Assembly: GCF_000328565.1 (NCBI RefSeq)
Contig: NC_019966.1
Coordinates: 3,472,001-3,536,000 of the forward strand
Length of the DNA stretch: 64,000 nucleotides
Origin: Mycobacterium sp. JS623
Lineage (GTDB): Bacteria > Actinomycetota > Actinomycetes > Mycobacteriales > Mycobacteriaceae
Reading direction: 5' to 3'
Shown here: positions 1 through 8,114 of the stretch, piece after piece
Layout of the letters: each line of letters opens with the position of its first letter
Numbering within the stretch: the stretch's first letter is position 1
Position numbers and translations under genes: made by a program
Notes under the pieces: generated by a model
What the model saw: only the letters and a program-made list of their open reading frames with translations
Told to the model about the DNA's origin: nothing
Database searches by the model: none

Positions 1-635
1 TGCCCATCGTCCGCGAGTTGGCCACCACCCATCCGCACGTCGAGGTGGCGATCAATGAATATGAGCCACGCGAGGCATTCGAGCTACTGGTCGATGACGA
101 CCTCGACCTGGCGATCACCTACGACTACAACCTCGCCCCCGCCTCCCCCGACCCCGTGCTCGAATCCATTCCGCTGTGGTCAACGCCGTGGGGTCTGGGC
201 GTTCCGGCCGATACCGCGACGAACAGTATCGCCGACCTCAGCGCGTTCGCCGACTCGACGTGGATTGTCAACTCGCGCAACACAGCTGACGAAGATGCGG
301 TACGCACACTCGCGGCGATGGCAGGTTTCACACCGCGTATCGTCCACCAAATCGACAGCCTGGACCTTGTCGAAGATCTGATCCTCGATGGTTACGGGGT
401 CGGCCTGCTACCGATCAACCGCCCGACGCGCAATGGGATCACAATCCTCACGCTGATGGATCCCAGCACCATTCTCACCGCATACGCCGTCACCCGGCGT
501 GGCCGAGCCAACTGGCCGCCGCTACGAACGATTCTCGATCAACTACGTCCCCAGAGTCCAACGGTGCCCCAAGAGGACTGGCCCCGTCCAACCGCACACC
601 CGGGTGCACGAGAAGTCAGCGCATCCCGCCGATAA
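1..635 (+). CDS. LysR-family regulator, C-terminal effector domain (5' truncated by window edge)
   Basis: The frame is open from base 3, so the gene begins outside the window and the DNA-binding N-terminus is not visible. The visible part matches the periplasmic-binding-like effector domain of LysR regulators: an EYEP segment near the start, a DLDLAITYDY strand, a hydrophobic SLDLVEDLILDGYGVGLLP helix-strand typical of the second subdomain, and a charged C-terminal tail. The family regulates transcription in the cytoplasm in response to a small ligand. The TTG at 18 is internal and should not be taken as the start. The ligand and target genes cannot be inferred. Confidence 0.75.
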   Translation, partial: PIVRELATTHPHVEVAINEYEPREAFELLVDDDLDLAITYDYNLAPASPDPVLESIPLWSTPWGLGVPADTATNSIADLSAFADSTWIVNSRNTADEDAVRTLAAMAGFTPRIVHQIDSLDLVEDLILDGYGVGLLPINRPTRNGITILTLMDPSTILTAYAVTRRGRANWPPLRTILDQLRPQSPTVPQEDWPRPTAHPGAREVSASRR

Positions 636-923
636 CACGTAATCGTGCCGGTCTACCCCGGCAGGCTCGCACATGTCCGACGAAGTTGCAATCTTCAACC
701 GGACGAGACACGAAACGTCTCATCTTCGTGTCCACTTTCAATCGCAGCTCATCGTCACTTCCGGAGGCGCCGAGCGGTGCTCGACCGTGCTGTCGCGCAC
801 ACTTTGACATACGTCACGGTGGCGCCTGATGTCACATCAGACTGCACAGATCACACACGTGAGCACCTTCGATCGCCGCACCTCACGGGAGGGTCGGATG
901 ACACGCGAATCGAGCACCTACAC

Positions 924-1781
924 CTACACCTGCAGCGGAGGTTGTCGGGAATCGCGCGTTTGGGCTAGCGCTTCTTCTAGCTGCTGGAGGCGATCGCTAG
1001 TTTCGCTGCGACGGCGTGCGGTGTAGACGACTAGCCGCAATTCGTTGTTGTCGGCAGCCAGAACGTCGCAGTCCAGCGTGAGGATCCCGGCGGCGGGGTG
1101 GTCAATTACCTTTTCTTCGTGGCGGTAGGCGGCGATGTGTTCGCTCGCCCATATGTTGCGGAAGTGCTCGCTTCCGGCGCTGAGGTCGGCGATGTACTTG
1201 GTTAACCGGTCGTCGCGGGCATGCTGTCCCATGCGTGCTCGCAGATCGCCGACCAGGAGTTGTTGAATGCGTAGAGCTTGGTCTGGACGGCGCTTGATGC
1301 GGCTGGGCTGTCCAGTCATGAAAGACCACATCATGTTTCGCGCTCTCGATGGCCGGCTGAGTGGGTCGCCATTGACCGCGGCCCACATCGGATTCCACAC
1401 CAGGGGATTCCAGCACAGGTCATAAATCGCCGCGGGTGTGGAGTCGAGTTGGTCCACCAGGCGCCGCACAGCGGCGGACAGCGTTGGGGCGTGCTCGGCC
1501 GGCGGCGTGTACCCGCCCAGATGGAGCAAATGATCACGTTCGAAGTTTGACAGGCGAAGCGCCCGAGCTAATGCGGCGAGCACCTGCGTCGATGGAGAGG
1601 TGGCCCTTCCCTGTTCCAGTTGGACGATGTAATCCGCCGATACACCCGACAGTTGGGCCACCTCTTGGCGTCGGAGGCCGCGTACTCGGCGACCCGTCCC
1701 TGCGGGGAGCCCGACATCGGCGGGAGTGACGCGCTCGCGCCAACGCCGGAGCAGTATGCCCAGCTCGGTTAACGCATCCAC
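924..1781 (-). CDS. XRE-family regulator with MmyB-like ligand-binding domain
   Basis: 285 residues from the GTG at 1781. The N-terminus holds a helix-turn-helix (GLRRQEVAQLSGVSADYIVQLEQGR, in two pieces: RRQEVAQLSGVS and YIVQLEQGR), preceded by the LRRWRERV segment usual in MmyB proteins. The rest has the PAS-like MmyB domain signatures, such as YDLCWNPLVWNPMWAA and the late HPAAGILTLDCDVL block. Family members are actinobacterial repressors or activators, often of neighbouring oxidoreductase genes, that bind DNA in the cytoplasm. It is transcribed divergently from the cassette starting at 2132, so it could act there, but a TetR operator also lies in that gap. A longer reading frame extends upstream to 1853; the GTG fits the family N-terminus better. 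Confidence 0.8.
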   Translation of the reverse strand: MDALTELGILLRRWRERVTPADVGLPAGTGRRVRGLRRQEVAQLSGVSADYIVQLEQGRATSPSTQVLAALARALRLSNFERDHLLHLGGYTPPAEHAPTLSAAVRRLVDQLDSTPAAIYDLCWNPLVWNPMWAAVNGDPLSRPSRARNMMWSFMTGQPSRIKRRPDQALRIQQLLVGDLRARMGQHARDDRLTKYIADLSAGSEHFRNIWASEHIAAYRHEEKVIDHPAAGILTLDCDVLAADNNELRLVVYTARRRSETSDRLQQLEEALAQTRDSRQPPLQV

Positions 1782-2070
1782 CGGGCCGATTTTACAAGCC
1801 GTCGACGACCCGCCGACGGGAGTTCTCAAGGTGCGCCAGGCTATCCCGGTCATCTGTGACTGCCGAGCTCTGAAGGTGGTGCTGTCAGCATTACCTCCAA
1901 CCCCCCTTTTGAGGCCGCCCAGAGCTAGCGTCGCAGGCAGGCGACATATGGCTCAGTTCCGGCGACGGTCGAGAAAACCTAGCCACAGCTCCACGCAGGT
2001 CCCGCAGTCGCAATTATTGGGTCAGTTCGTCGGCTCGAATTCCGGAAGGGAAGGTGCACCTACCGCGTTG

Positions 2071-2089
2071 TTGGACAGATCGGTCTAAC
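2071..2089. promoter_or_regulatory. Putative TetR operator A
   Basis: TTGGACAGATCGGTCTAAC is an imperfect inverted repeat that matches four similar sites at 4838, 7422, 7540 and 10533. It lies about 45 bases before the Ddn-like gene at 2132. By analogy with the perfect palindrome at the TetR gene promoter (7422-7443), it is inferred to bind the same repressor. Confidence 0.55.
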
Positions 2090-2131
2090 CATAGTGCGGT
2101 CGATGGACGACACATCACCGAAAGGCGACAG

Positions 2132-2755
2132 ATGACGCTGACAACTGAGAGCGGTCTTGACGGCGAGTACGTGCCAAGCCCGACGGAAAGCGTGCGCACG
2201 CAGGTGGCCGACTATGAGGCCAGCGGCGGCGTCAAGGGCGGAACGCTGGAGGGTCGGCCGGTGGTGATCCTGACGTCGGTGGGCGCAAAGTCGGGCAAGG
2301 TCCGCAAGAACCCGGTGATGCGGATCGTGGATGGCGACCGCTACGTGGCGGTGGCATCCGCGGGCGGGGCGCCGGCCAACCCGTCCTGGTACGCCAATCT
2401 GGTTGCCCACCCGAGGATCCGACTTCAGGACGGCGCCAGTGTGAGGGAGTTTCAGGCGCGTGAGGTCAGCGGCGACGAGAAGCGCTATTACTGGGCGGTC
2501 GCCGAGCGGTTCTGGCCGCACTTTCCCGAATATCGACGGCTTGCAGGGGGCCGCGACATCCCGATCGTGGTGTTGGAGCCCATCGCGCCGCGCACGCCAG
2601 TCACCCCGTATGTCCGGTACGGCAGCACCCTATCCCTACCGAGGAGGCACAGCCATGACGACAGAAGAGCGCAACAAAGCGGTCGTTCTGGAGGCGTTCG
2701 ACACGTTGTTCAATCGGCGGGACTACGCTGCGGCGCAGCGGTTCTGGTCACCTGA
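2132..2755 (+). CDS. Ddn-like deazaflavin-dependent nitroreductase family protein, copy 1
   Basis: 207 codons from the ATG at 2132. The fold signature is clear: GRPVVILTSVGAKSGK followed by NPVMRI, then NPSWYANLVAHP, which mark the split-barrel F420-binding family that includes M. tuberculosis Ddn. Such enzymes transfer hydride from reduced F420 to quinones or nitro compounds, usually at the membrane face. The paralogue at 8903 is 166 residues and stops soon after the LEPIA segment. This copy reads about 40 codons further and overlaps the next gene by 101 bases out of frame, so its natural stop was probably lost by a frameshift or point change. It is the first gene of the first cassette, behind operator A. 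Confidence 0.75.
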   Translation: MTLTTESGLDGEYVPSPTESVRTQVADYEASGGVKGGTLEGRPVVILTSVGAKSGKVRKNPVMRIVDGDRYVAVASAGGAPANPSWYANLVAHPRIRLQDGASVREFQAREVSGDEKRYYWAVAERFWPHFPEYRRLAGGRDIPIVVLEPIAPRTPVTPYVRYGSTLSLPRRHSHDDRRAQQSGRSGGVRHVVQSAGLRCGAAVLVT

Positions 2756-3056
2756 TTACATCCAGCACAGCGCGCACATCGAGCCGGGGCGCGAGGGCTT
2801 ATTCGAGCTTGTGAAGGCCTCGCCGCCAGACATGCGCTACGAGAACGGGCTGATCGTGGCCAACGGCGACTATGTGATGCTGCACGGCCGATTCACCGGC
2901 ATCGGGCAACCCGCGAATTGGATAGCGGCAGACATCGTGAGGCTCGAAAACGGTCTGCTCGCCGAGCATTGGGATGTCTTGCAGGATGAGGCCACCGCCG
3001 AGGAATCCGTGAGTGGGTTGCCCATGTTCGGCGAGACCTTCCCAACACGGGTATGA
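2655..3056 (+). CDS. SnoaL-like / NTF2-fold polyketide-cyclase-type protein, copy 1
   Basis: 133 residues from the ATG at 2655, preceded by GAGGAGG at 2640-2646. It carries the SnoaL-like pattern: an N-terminal helix VVLEAFDTLFNRRDYAAAQRF (given here by its ends VVLEAF and AAAQRF), the FWSPDYIQHSAHI segment with histidines lining the pocket, and the closing AEHWDVLQDEA strand. These small cytosolic NTF2-fold proteins act as cyclases, isomerases or hydrolases of unknown substrates. It is strongly similar to the gene at 7580. It is followed by the SDR gene at 3188 after 131 bases, and the first gene of the operon runs into it. Confidence 0.75.
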   Translation: MTTEERNKAVVLEAFDTLFNRRDYAAAQRFWSPDYIQHSAHIEPGREGLFELVKASPPDMRYENGLIVANGDYVMLHGRFTGIGQPANWIAADIVRLENGLLAEHWDVLQDEATAEESVSGLPMFGETFPTRV

Positions 3057-3187
3057 CACGGTACTGGCCGCCTGAGAGGCGGAATGCCATAGTCCCACAA
3101 CGATTCCCGCGGAACAGCAGCGTTGCAGAAGAACCGGACACCGCATAAGCACGTCCACCACGCAAGACGAAATTGGAGGGTCAACTG

Positions 3188-3937
3188 ATGTCGAGATTGG
3201 ATGGCAAGGTCGCTGTGATTACCGGCGGGAGCAGCGGTATTGGGCTGGCGACCGCACAGCGGTTCGTCCAAGAAGGGGCGTATGTGTTTATTACCGGGCG
3301 CCGCCAGAGCGAGTTGGACAAGGCCAAAGCCCTGATCGGCGACAGCGTCACCACCGTCGCCGTCGATAGTACGAGCAGCGCAGACCAGGACAGGCTGTTC
3401 GCGACGGTCCTCGAGGAGAAGGGCGCGCTGGACATTCTCGTGGTCAATTCGGGCCGGGTGGAGCCCGAAGAGCTGGGCAAGATCACCGAGGAGAACTTCG
3501 ACCTCACCTTCGACCTGAACGCTCGGGCAACGCTGTTCACCGTGCAGAAGGCGCTGCCGCTGATGCGTGACCGCGGCTCAGTCATTCTGATCGGCTCGGT
3601 CGCGGGCTACACGGGCATTAACGGCTACACCACCTACAGCGCCACCAAGGCCGCACTGCGCTCATATACCCGCACGTGGACCCGGGAGTCCAAGGACCGC
3701 GGCATCCGGTTCAACACCTTGAGCCCGGGCCCGATCGACACCCCCATCATGGACCTTCAGGCCGATTCGCCAGAGGGCGCGGACGCCATCAGGGCGGCGT
3801 TCGCGGCGGCGATTCCACTCAACCGGATGGGGCGCCCGGAAGAGATCGCGGCCGCGGCACTGTTTCTGGCCTCCGATGACAGCAGCTTCGTCGCCGGCGC
3901 CGAACTGAGCGTCGATGGCGGTTTCGCTCAGGTCTAG
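3188..3937 (+). CDS. Short-chain dehydrogenase/reductase, type 1 of cassette, copy 1
   Basis: 249 residues from the ATG at 3188, with the ribosome site TTGGAGGG at 3173-3180. It is a classical SDR: cofactor motif TGGSSGIG near residue 11, a catalytic Tyr-Lys pair in YSATK, SPGPIDTPI after it, and the family C-terminus ELSVDGGFAQV. The residue after the second strand is an arginine (TGRRQ), which favours NADP(H). The reaction is reduction or oxidation of a carbonyl or alcohol; the substrate is unknown. It is nearly collinear with the gene at 8115, where the upstream partner is again the SnoaL-like gene, so the SnoaL-SDR pair is the conserved core of the duplicated cassette. Confidence 0.85.
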   Translation: MSRLDGKVAVITGGSSGIGLATAQRFVQEGAYVFITGRRQSELDKAKALIGDSVTTVAVDSTSSADQDRLFATVLEEKGALDILVVNSGRVEPEELGKITEENFDLTFDLNARATLFTVQKALPLMRDRGSVILIGSVAGYTGINGYTTYSATKAALRSYTRTWTRESKDRGIRFNTLSPGPIDTPIMDLQADSPEGADAIRAAFAAAIPLNRMGRPEEIAAAALFLASDDSSFVAGAELSVDGGFAQV

Positions 3938-3965
3938 ATCGGTTTAACGACATTCAGGAGTAGTC

Positions 3966-4708
3966 ATGGCAAGCCCCACCGTGGTTCGGGATCTGGAAGG
4001 CAAGGTCGGCCCGGTCACCGGCGCGACATCGGGGATCGGCAAGGCTGCCGCGATAGAGCTGTCCGCGCAGGGCGCCACGGTGATCGTGCACGGCCGCGAC
4101 GCCGATCGGGGCGCAGCGGTGGTCGCCGAGATCGAAAACGGCGGCGGCGCAGCCCGATTCGTGGGCGCCGACCTGGGTGAACCCGCACAGGCGCTGCGGC
4201 TGGCCGAGGAGGCCGGCGACGTCGAGATCCTGGTCAACAACGCCGGGTTCGCCTGGTTCGGCCCGTCGGAAAAGCTGGACGCCAAGACGCTGGATCAGTT
4301 GTTCGCCGCCAACGTGCAAGCTCCCTACCTGCTGGTGTCTGTCCTGGCGCCGAAAAGGGTGGCCCGCGGCGACGGCGTCATCATCAACATCGCCAGCAGG
4401 GCCGGCACCGTCGGTCAGCCCAACACCGCCGCCTACGGCGCCACCAAGGCCGCACTGGCCTCCTTCGCCCGCTCCTGGGCCGCCGAATACGGACCCGCCG
4501 GCATCCGCGTCAACGCCATCTCACCAGGACCGGTCTACACCAACGCCGCCGAACGGGAAGTGTTCGATTCCCTCGGTGAGACCACCGTGCTGGGTCGGGC
4601 GGCCAGCCGCAAGAGATCGCCGAGGTCATCGGATTCCTGGCCTCCCCCCGCGCGTCGTACATCACCGGCACCAACGTGGCCGTCGACGGCGGCCGCGCCG
4701 GCACCTAA
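3966..4708 (+). pseudogene. Short-chain dehydrogenase type 2, copy 1, frameshifted
   Basis: An SDR with TGATSGIG, NNAGFAWFG, and YGATK motifs that matches the gene at 10568 until [10 protein letters not shown]. At about 4609 one base is missing: the next codons in the original frame read [10 protein letters not shown], while the other frame continues perfectly as [18 protein letters not shown] and ends in DGGRAGT with a stop at 4706-4708. The deletion therefore removes the last ~40 native residues. The shifted frame has no stop and runs on into the DUF427 gene, which creates an artificial 569-codon frame. The first cofactor segment reads GPVTGATSG where the paralogue has ALVTGATSG. Probably non-functional, unless the base loss is an assembly error. 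Confidence 0.8.
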
Positions 4709-4731
4709 CACCACAATCGGGACACGACATC

Positions 4732-4794
4732 ATGAGCATCTCCGTGCTGGCAATCAGCTTCGACGCCCACAACGCCAGCTCGGTAATGAAGTAA
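4732..4794 (+). pseudogene. Truncated VOC (glyoxalase-like) gene remnant, copy 1
   Basis: A 20-codon frame starting MSISVLAISFDAHNAS and ending at TAA. The first 15 codons match the start of the VOC gene at 11412 (MSISLLGISFDAVDA), and it sits in the same place, just after the type-2 SDR. The remaining ~100 codons are absent. It is the relic of the cassette's VOC gene. Confidence 0.7.
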
Positions 4795-4837
4795 TGGGCC
4801 ACTACCGGCAGCCATTCGTCGTCAAGCGACATCTCGC

Positions 4838-4858
4838 ATGTACAGATCTGTCTAAAAC
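4838..4858. promoter_or_regulatory. Putative TetR operator B
   Basis: ATGTACAGATCTGTCTAA, beginning at 4838, contains the perfect palindrome ACAGATCTGT and matches the site family at 2071, 7422, 7540 and 10533. It lies 40 bases before the DUF427 gene at 4899, which implies that this gene has its own promoter. Confidence 0.55.
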
Positions 4859-4898
4859 CAGCGCCGCTCGTGTCGCTCATACGCAATCAGGAGGACCA

Positions 4899-5675
4899 AT
4901 GACTGCAGTGTCACCGACCCCCGATCGGGACTACCCCCAGCTGCTTGGCGAACGAGGCCTCATCGAGCCTGCACCGCGCCGGGTACGAGGCTATTTCGAC
5001 AAGACACTCGTATTCGACACCGTCCGCGCCCATTACGTTTGGGAGATCGCGTACTACCCGCAGTACTACATCCCGACATCCCACGTGCGCATGGAGCACT
5101 TGCACGACGAAAACCACGTCCAGAAGCTGCAATTCGGTTCGTCGCGGCTGTACTCGCTGACATCGGCCGAACGCACCTGGCCCTCTGCCGCCCGTGTCTA
5201 CGATTCCGGTCCGGTCGCGGGCAGCGTGCGGTTCGAATGGGATGCACTTGAGTGGTTCGAAGAGGACGAACCCCTCATCCTTCATCCGCGCAACCCGTAC
5301 GTGCGTGTCGACTCACTCCGCTCCCACCGCCACATCAGGGTCGAGCTCGACGGCATGGTACTGGCCGAGACACACAGCCCAGTCTTGCTGTTCGAAACAG
5401 GTCTGCCGACTCGCTTTTACATCGACCGCACCGACGTCGAGTTATCGCACTTGGAGCCGAGCAAGACCGAATCCGTATGCCCCTACAAGGGAATCACCTC
5501 GGCCTACTGGACGTTCAGGAGCGGCGACGCCGTGCATCCGGACATCGCCTGGGCCTACGACTACCCGCTGCGCGAAGTCGCACCCATCGCCGGGATGATC
5601 GCTTTCTACAACGAGAAGCTCGACATCTTCGTCGACGGCGCGTTGTTGTCTCGCCCTCACACCATCTTCACGTAG
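4899..5675 (+). CDS. DUF427 family protein
   Basis: 258 residues from the ATG at 4899, with AGGAGG at about 4889-4894. It shows two DUF427 modules. The family signature segments are VRGYFDKTLVFDT, then VRVELDGMVLAETHSP with LFETGLPTRFYI, and the closing CPYKGITSAYWTF and AYDYPLREVAPIAGMIAFYNEKLD. DUF427 proteins are small cytosolic beta-rich proteins of unknown biochemistry, common in actinobacteria. It has its own operator-like site (4838-4858). An apparent fusion with the upstream SDR is only the result of the frameshift near 4609. There is no copy of this gene in the second cassette. Confidence 0.85.
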   Translation: MTAVSPTPDRDYPQLLGERGLIEPAPRRVRGYFDKTLVFDTVRAHYVWEIAYYPQYYIPTSHVRMEHLHDENHVQKLQFGSSRLYSLTSAERTWPSAARVYDSGPVAGSVRFEWDALEWFEEDEPLILHPRNPYVRVDSLRSHRHIRVELDGMVLAETHSPVLLFETGLPTRFYIDRTDVELSHLEPSKTESVCPYKGITSAYWTFRSGDAVHPDIAWAYDYPLREVAPIAGMIAFYNEKLDIFVDGALLSRPHTIFT

Positions 5676-6156
5676 CGCGGTGTGAATGGAACTTGTCAGG
5701 GGATGATTTATTCCAGCTGCCTCGTGTCGTTCAATGATTGACGATCGGCGCCGACGATGAGCAGCGCGATGATTCGCGTGTGTCGGCCGCTGTAGATTCT
5801 CAATCTTCCTGTCATCTAGCGCGGCGCTGACCTGCGACGCCGCTGCTTGTCTCACGCGATGTCATCCCTGATCTGTCTCATATTCATGTCATTTTTCAGG
5901 CAGCCCCGAGACGCGCAGTCCGTTTGCGGCTTTGACAGCTGGCGCGGCTGATCTCGTATCACCGATTTCGTCACGGTGACATGACCGCGCCGACCGGGGC
6001 AAGGTCCGCTCAGCATCGTGATCGCGCCAGTTGTTTCCAAAACGCAATGCTGCGAACGTATTTCATCTTGCGTACAAGGCGAAGTCAGTCGGAAGATAGT
6101 CGTGTCAGCGATAGCAACAATGTGCGACGATTTGTAAGACAGTCACTCGAGCCACA
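5676..6156. other. Intergenic region with an insertion-sequence end
   Basis: No plausible gene was found. From about 5790 to 5899 it carries a solo copy of the left end of the IS21-like element present at 20.8 kb. The rest shows no structure that I can name. Confidence 0.5.
5848..5899 (+). repeat. Solo IS21-like left end
   Basis: 52 bases beginning TGTCTCACGCGATGTCATCC and ending CATGTCATTTTTCAG. They match 20844-20895 almost base for base, including the paired TGTCTCA...TGTCAT internal repeats. Upstream the similarity continues with CTGTAG and CTGACCTGC blocks. No transposase follows here, so it is a relic of a lost copy. Confidence 0.7.
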
Positions 6157-6516
6157 TCAGTCAGCCGAAGGCAGCGCCCGCCGCCATTCTTTGTGGACGT
6201 CCCAGCCGTCGACAACTTCCACCAATGCCAGGACTCCAGTTGGATAAACGAGGGACACCAGCCAACGACGTGAGCCGCCTTCCGTAACCGAAAAGGCCGC
6301 CTTAAGAAATTGCTTGAGCCACTTGATCTTCACCTGATCACGCCGGAAATCAAACGCCGTAACCGCCTCGCCCGCTTGAAGCCGAGACCTGAGATCTGAA
6401 ATCCCCAGGGCCTTCTCGACCCACTCCGAATACTCCTTGACTGTGCAGCGCACATTGTCATCGGTGAGTTCGAGCGCGGCTCGCGTCGAGATCGGGTTGA
6501 GGCGGTTCTCCAACAA
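6157..6516 (-). pseudogene. Conserved hypothetical gene, copy 1, 5' end cut by a stop codon
   Basis: 119 codons from a TTG at 6516, closely matching the gene at 12245-12637 (shared blocks KEYSEWVEKALGISDL, RLQAGEAV, AFDFRRD, SLVYPTGVLALVEVVDGWDV). In the other copy translation starts at an ATG followed by TLAPPPRAEVF. Here the same ATG is present (6551-6553) and reads TLSPPPRAEV followed by TAG. The first twelve codons are thus cut off by a nonsense mutation. I do not recognise the family; the protein is small, soluble and without catalytic motifs. It trails the first cassette just as its paralogue trails the second. Confidence 0.6.
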
Positions 6517-6820
6517 CTAGACCTCGGCGCGAGGCGGTGGAGACAGGGTCATTTCAGGACTTGGCTGATCGTCGTCCTAGCTGTCGCACTTGACACGCTG
6601 ACACGTTAATGACTTCGTCGATGAATATCCGGGCAAATAGTGGATCGTCCGCTGACTAACACGGCTGAAGGGTTGGACTATCCGTCGGGTGTTTTAAGCT
6701 CGGACGCCAATGCTCGGTTGACCTGCGGCCGCCCCTTCCGGCGCCGCCGCCAGTGGAGACTTCGGTGTGTGCTGGGCGCGCGTCAACCTGTGCCGCCGCC
6801 CGCCCAGCTCGTTGCCGGAA
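6517..6820. other. Intergenic region with a DUF4333 trace
   Basis: On the minus strand, just upstream of the 6157 gene, bases around 6560-6600 still resemble the last codons of a DUF4333 gene, as in the second copy (12640-12797). Otherwise nothing recognisable. Confidence 0.35.
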
Positions 6821-7411
6821 TCAGACTGAGCTCGAGGCTTTCGCCGCTGCGAGGGTGAGCCGCGCAAGACGTTTAGCTGTCATCGCGGCGGCGCGCGAGG
6901 GCGGTCCCGTGTTTGCCGTCGCCAGCGCCCCGTTGTACAGGACGATGAGGGCTTCGGCCAGCGCCTGGGAGTCGGGCACTCCTGTGTCTGCGGCGAGTTG
7001 GAGTACGGACTGATGCAACCAATCGCGGTACTCCTTGATCGCCAGCACCTGGCACTGCCCTGTCGGCGCTTCGGCTGCCGCGCTGTCGAAGGGGCAGCCC
7101 CGGAACTCCGGAAGCGATACGTAATCAGCGAGCGCATCGAAGAGTGCCAGGATTTTGTCGGCCGGATCGTCGATACCGGACTGGGCGTTTTCGACCTGCT
7201 GGCGGAATCGTTCGTGGCGCCCACGGAGGTAGGCGGCGACCAGCTCGTCCTTCCCGCCGAAAATGTAGTACAGGGAGCCTTTTGCGACTCCCGCCTTCTC
7301 GATGACGGCGTCGATTCCGGTGGAATGCACGCCGTCGCGGTAGAACAGCTCGTCGGCCGCGGCGAGCAGTCGCTCGCGCGCCGATGGCCGTTCTGCTGTC
7401 TTCGTCGCCAC
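6821..7411 (-). CDS. TetR/AcrR-family repressor of the duplicated cassette
   Basis: 196 residues from the ATG at 7411. The N-terminal TetR DNA-binding domain is plain: ARERLLAAADELFYRDG, then HSTGIDAVIEKAGVAKGSLY, then YYIFGGKDELVAAYL. The C-terminal ligand domain has FRGCPFDSAAAEAP, a segment common in TetR regulators of oxidoreductase genes. Ten bases upstream of the start lies a perfect 10-2-10 inverted repeat (7422-7443). Similar sites precede four transcription units on both sides, which points to autoregulation and control of both cassette copies. The inducer is unknown. It is transcribed away from the second cassette, with the operator between the two. Confidence 0.88.
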   Translation of the reverse strand: MATKTAERPSARERLLAAADELFYRDGVHSTGIDAVIEKAGVAKGSLYYIFGGKDELVAAYLRGRHERFRQQVENAQSGIDDPADKILALFDALADYVSLPEFRGCPFDSAAAEAPTGQCQVLAIKEYRDWLHQSVLQLAADTGVPDSQALAEALIVLYNGALATANTGPPSRAAAMTAKRLARLTLAAAKASSSV

Positions 7412-7421
7412 CGCATCAGCC

Positions 7422-7443
7422 TATCAGACAGAGCTGTCTGATA
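7422..7443. promoter_or_regulatory. Perfect TetR operator E (autoregulatory)
   Basis: Arms TATCAGACAG and CTGTCTGATA separated by AG. The site lies 10 bases upstream of the TetR start codon at 7411, where it would block its promoter. It is the most symmetric member of the five-site set. Confidence 0.75.
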
Positions 7444-7539
7444 AGTGTTGTCAAGTTTCCCGCCAACGCCTCGTGTCCTGGGCGTTTCTGCGTGGCATCG
7501 CGTGTCACGCCTTGACGCAGACCCCAGCAGGAATTATTG

Positions 7540-7558
7540 TTTGTACCGGTCTGTTCAA
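7540..7558. promoter_or_regulatory. Putative TetR operator C
   Basis: TTTGTACCGGTCTGTTCAA. Read on the minus strand it is TTGAACAGACCGGTACAAA, which aligns with operators A, B, D and E. It lies 21 bases before the SnoaL-like gene at 7580, a typical repressor position. Confidence 0.6.
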
Positions 7559-7579
7559 AGGTGGTGAAGGAGGCGGATC

Positions 7580-7987
7580 ATGGCCACAGCAGTAGAGGAT
7601 CGGAACCGTGCGTTCGTCCTGGAAGCGTTCGACACGTTGTTCAACCGGCGTGATTACGCGGGCGCACAGAGGTTTTGGTCGCCCGACTACGTCCAGCACA
7701 GCGCCCACATCGCGCCGGGGCGTGAGGGCTTGTTCGAGCTCGTGAAGGCCTCGCCGCCTGATATGCGTTACGAGAACGGGCTTGTCGTCGCGGGCGGTGA
7801 CTACGTGATGTTGCACGGCCGGTTCCGCAACGTCGGGCAGCCCGCCGATTGGATCGTGGCCGACGTCGTCCGGATCGAAAACGGTCTTCTCGCTGAGCAC
7901 TGGGATGTCATCCAAGACGAGGCAACCCACGATGAGTCCATCAGCGGGCTGCCCATGTTCGGCGCCGCTTTCCCGACGCGGGCCTGA
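7580..7987 (+). CDS. SnoaL-like / NTF2-fold protein, copy 2
   Basis: 135 residues from the ATG at 7580, after GGTGAAGGAGG. It is collinear with the protein at 2655 and carries the same FWSPDYVQHSAHI pocket segment and LLAEHWDVIQDEA closing strand. It is the first gene of the second cassette and directly follows operator C. The order then becomes SDR, Ddn-like, LLM, which differs from copy 1, where the Ddn-like gene comes first. The role is assumed to be a cyclase, isomerase or binding step; the substrate is unknown. Confidence 0.78.
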   Translation: MATAVEDRNRAFVLEAFDTLFNRRDYAGAQRFWSPDYVQHSAHIAPGREGLFELVKASPPDMRYENGLVVAGGDYVMLHGRFRNVGQPADWIVADVVRIENGLLAEHWDVIQDEATHDESISGLPMFGAAFPTRA

Positions 7988-8114
7988 CCCGATGACACCC
8001 ACGATGCGGGCGGGATGCCCTGGCATCCAACGGTTTCCGCGCAACGACAGCGTTGTCGCATAGACGGGCGCGGCTTGAAACGTCTCCCAACGCATTGGAA
8101 ATGAGGATGAACTG

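Noticed and set aside
594..606. CACCCGGGTG at the end of the LysR gene and similar strings at 29999 and 57640
   Set aside because: They lack the flanking half-sites and spacing of the composite element and lie inside coding sequence.
3966..5675. Genuine SDR-DUF427 fusion protein
   Set aside because: The native SDR C-terminus is found in the neighbouring frame and DUF427 has its own ribosome site and operator; the fusion is explained by a one-base deletion.
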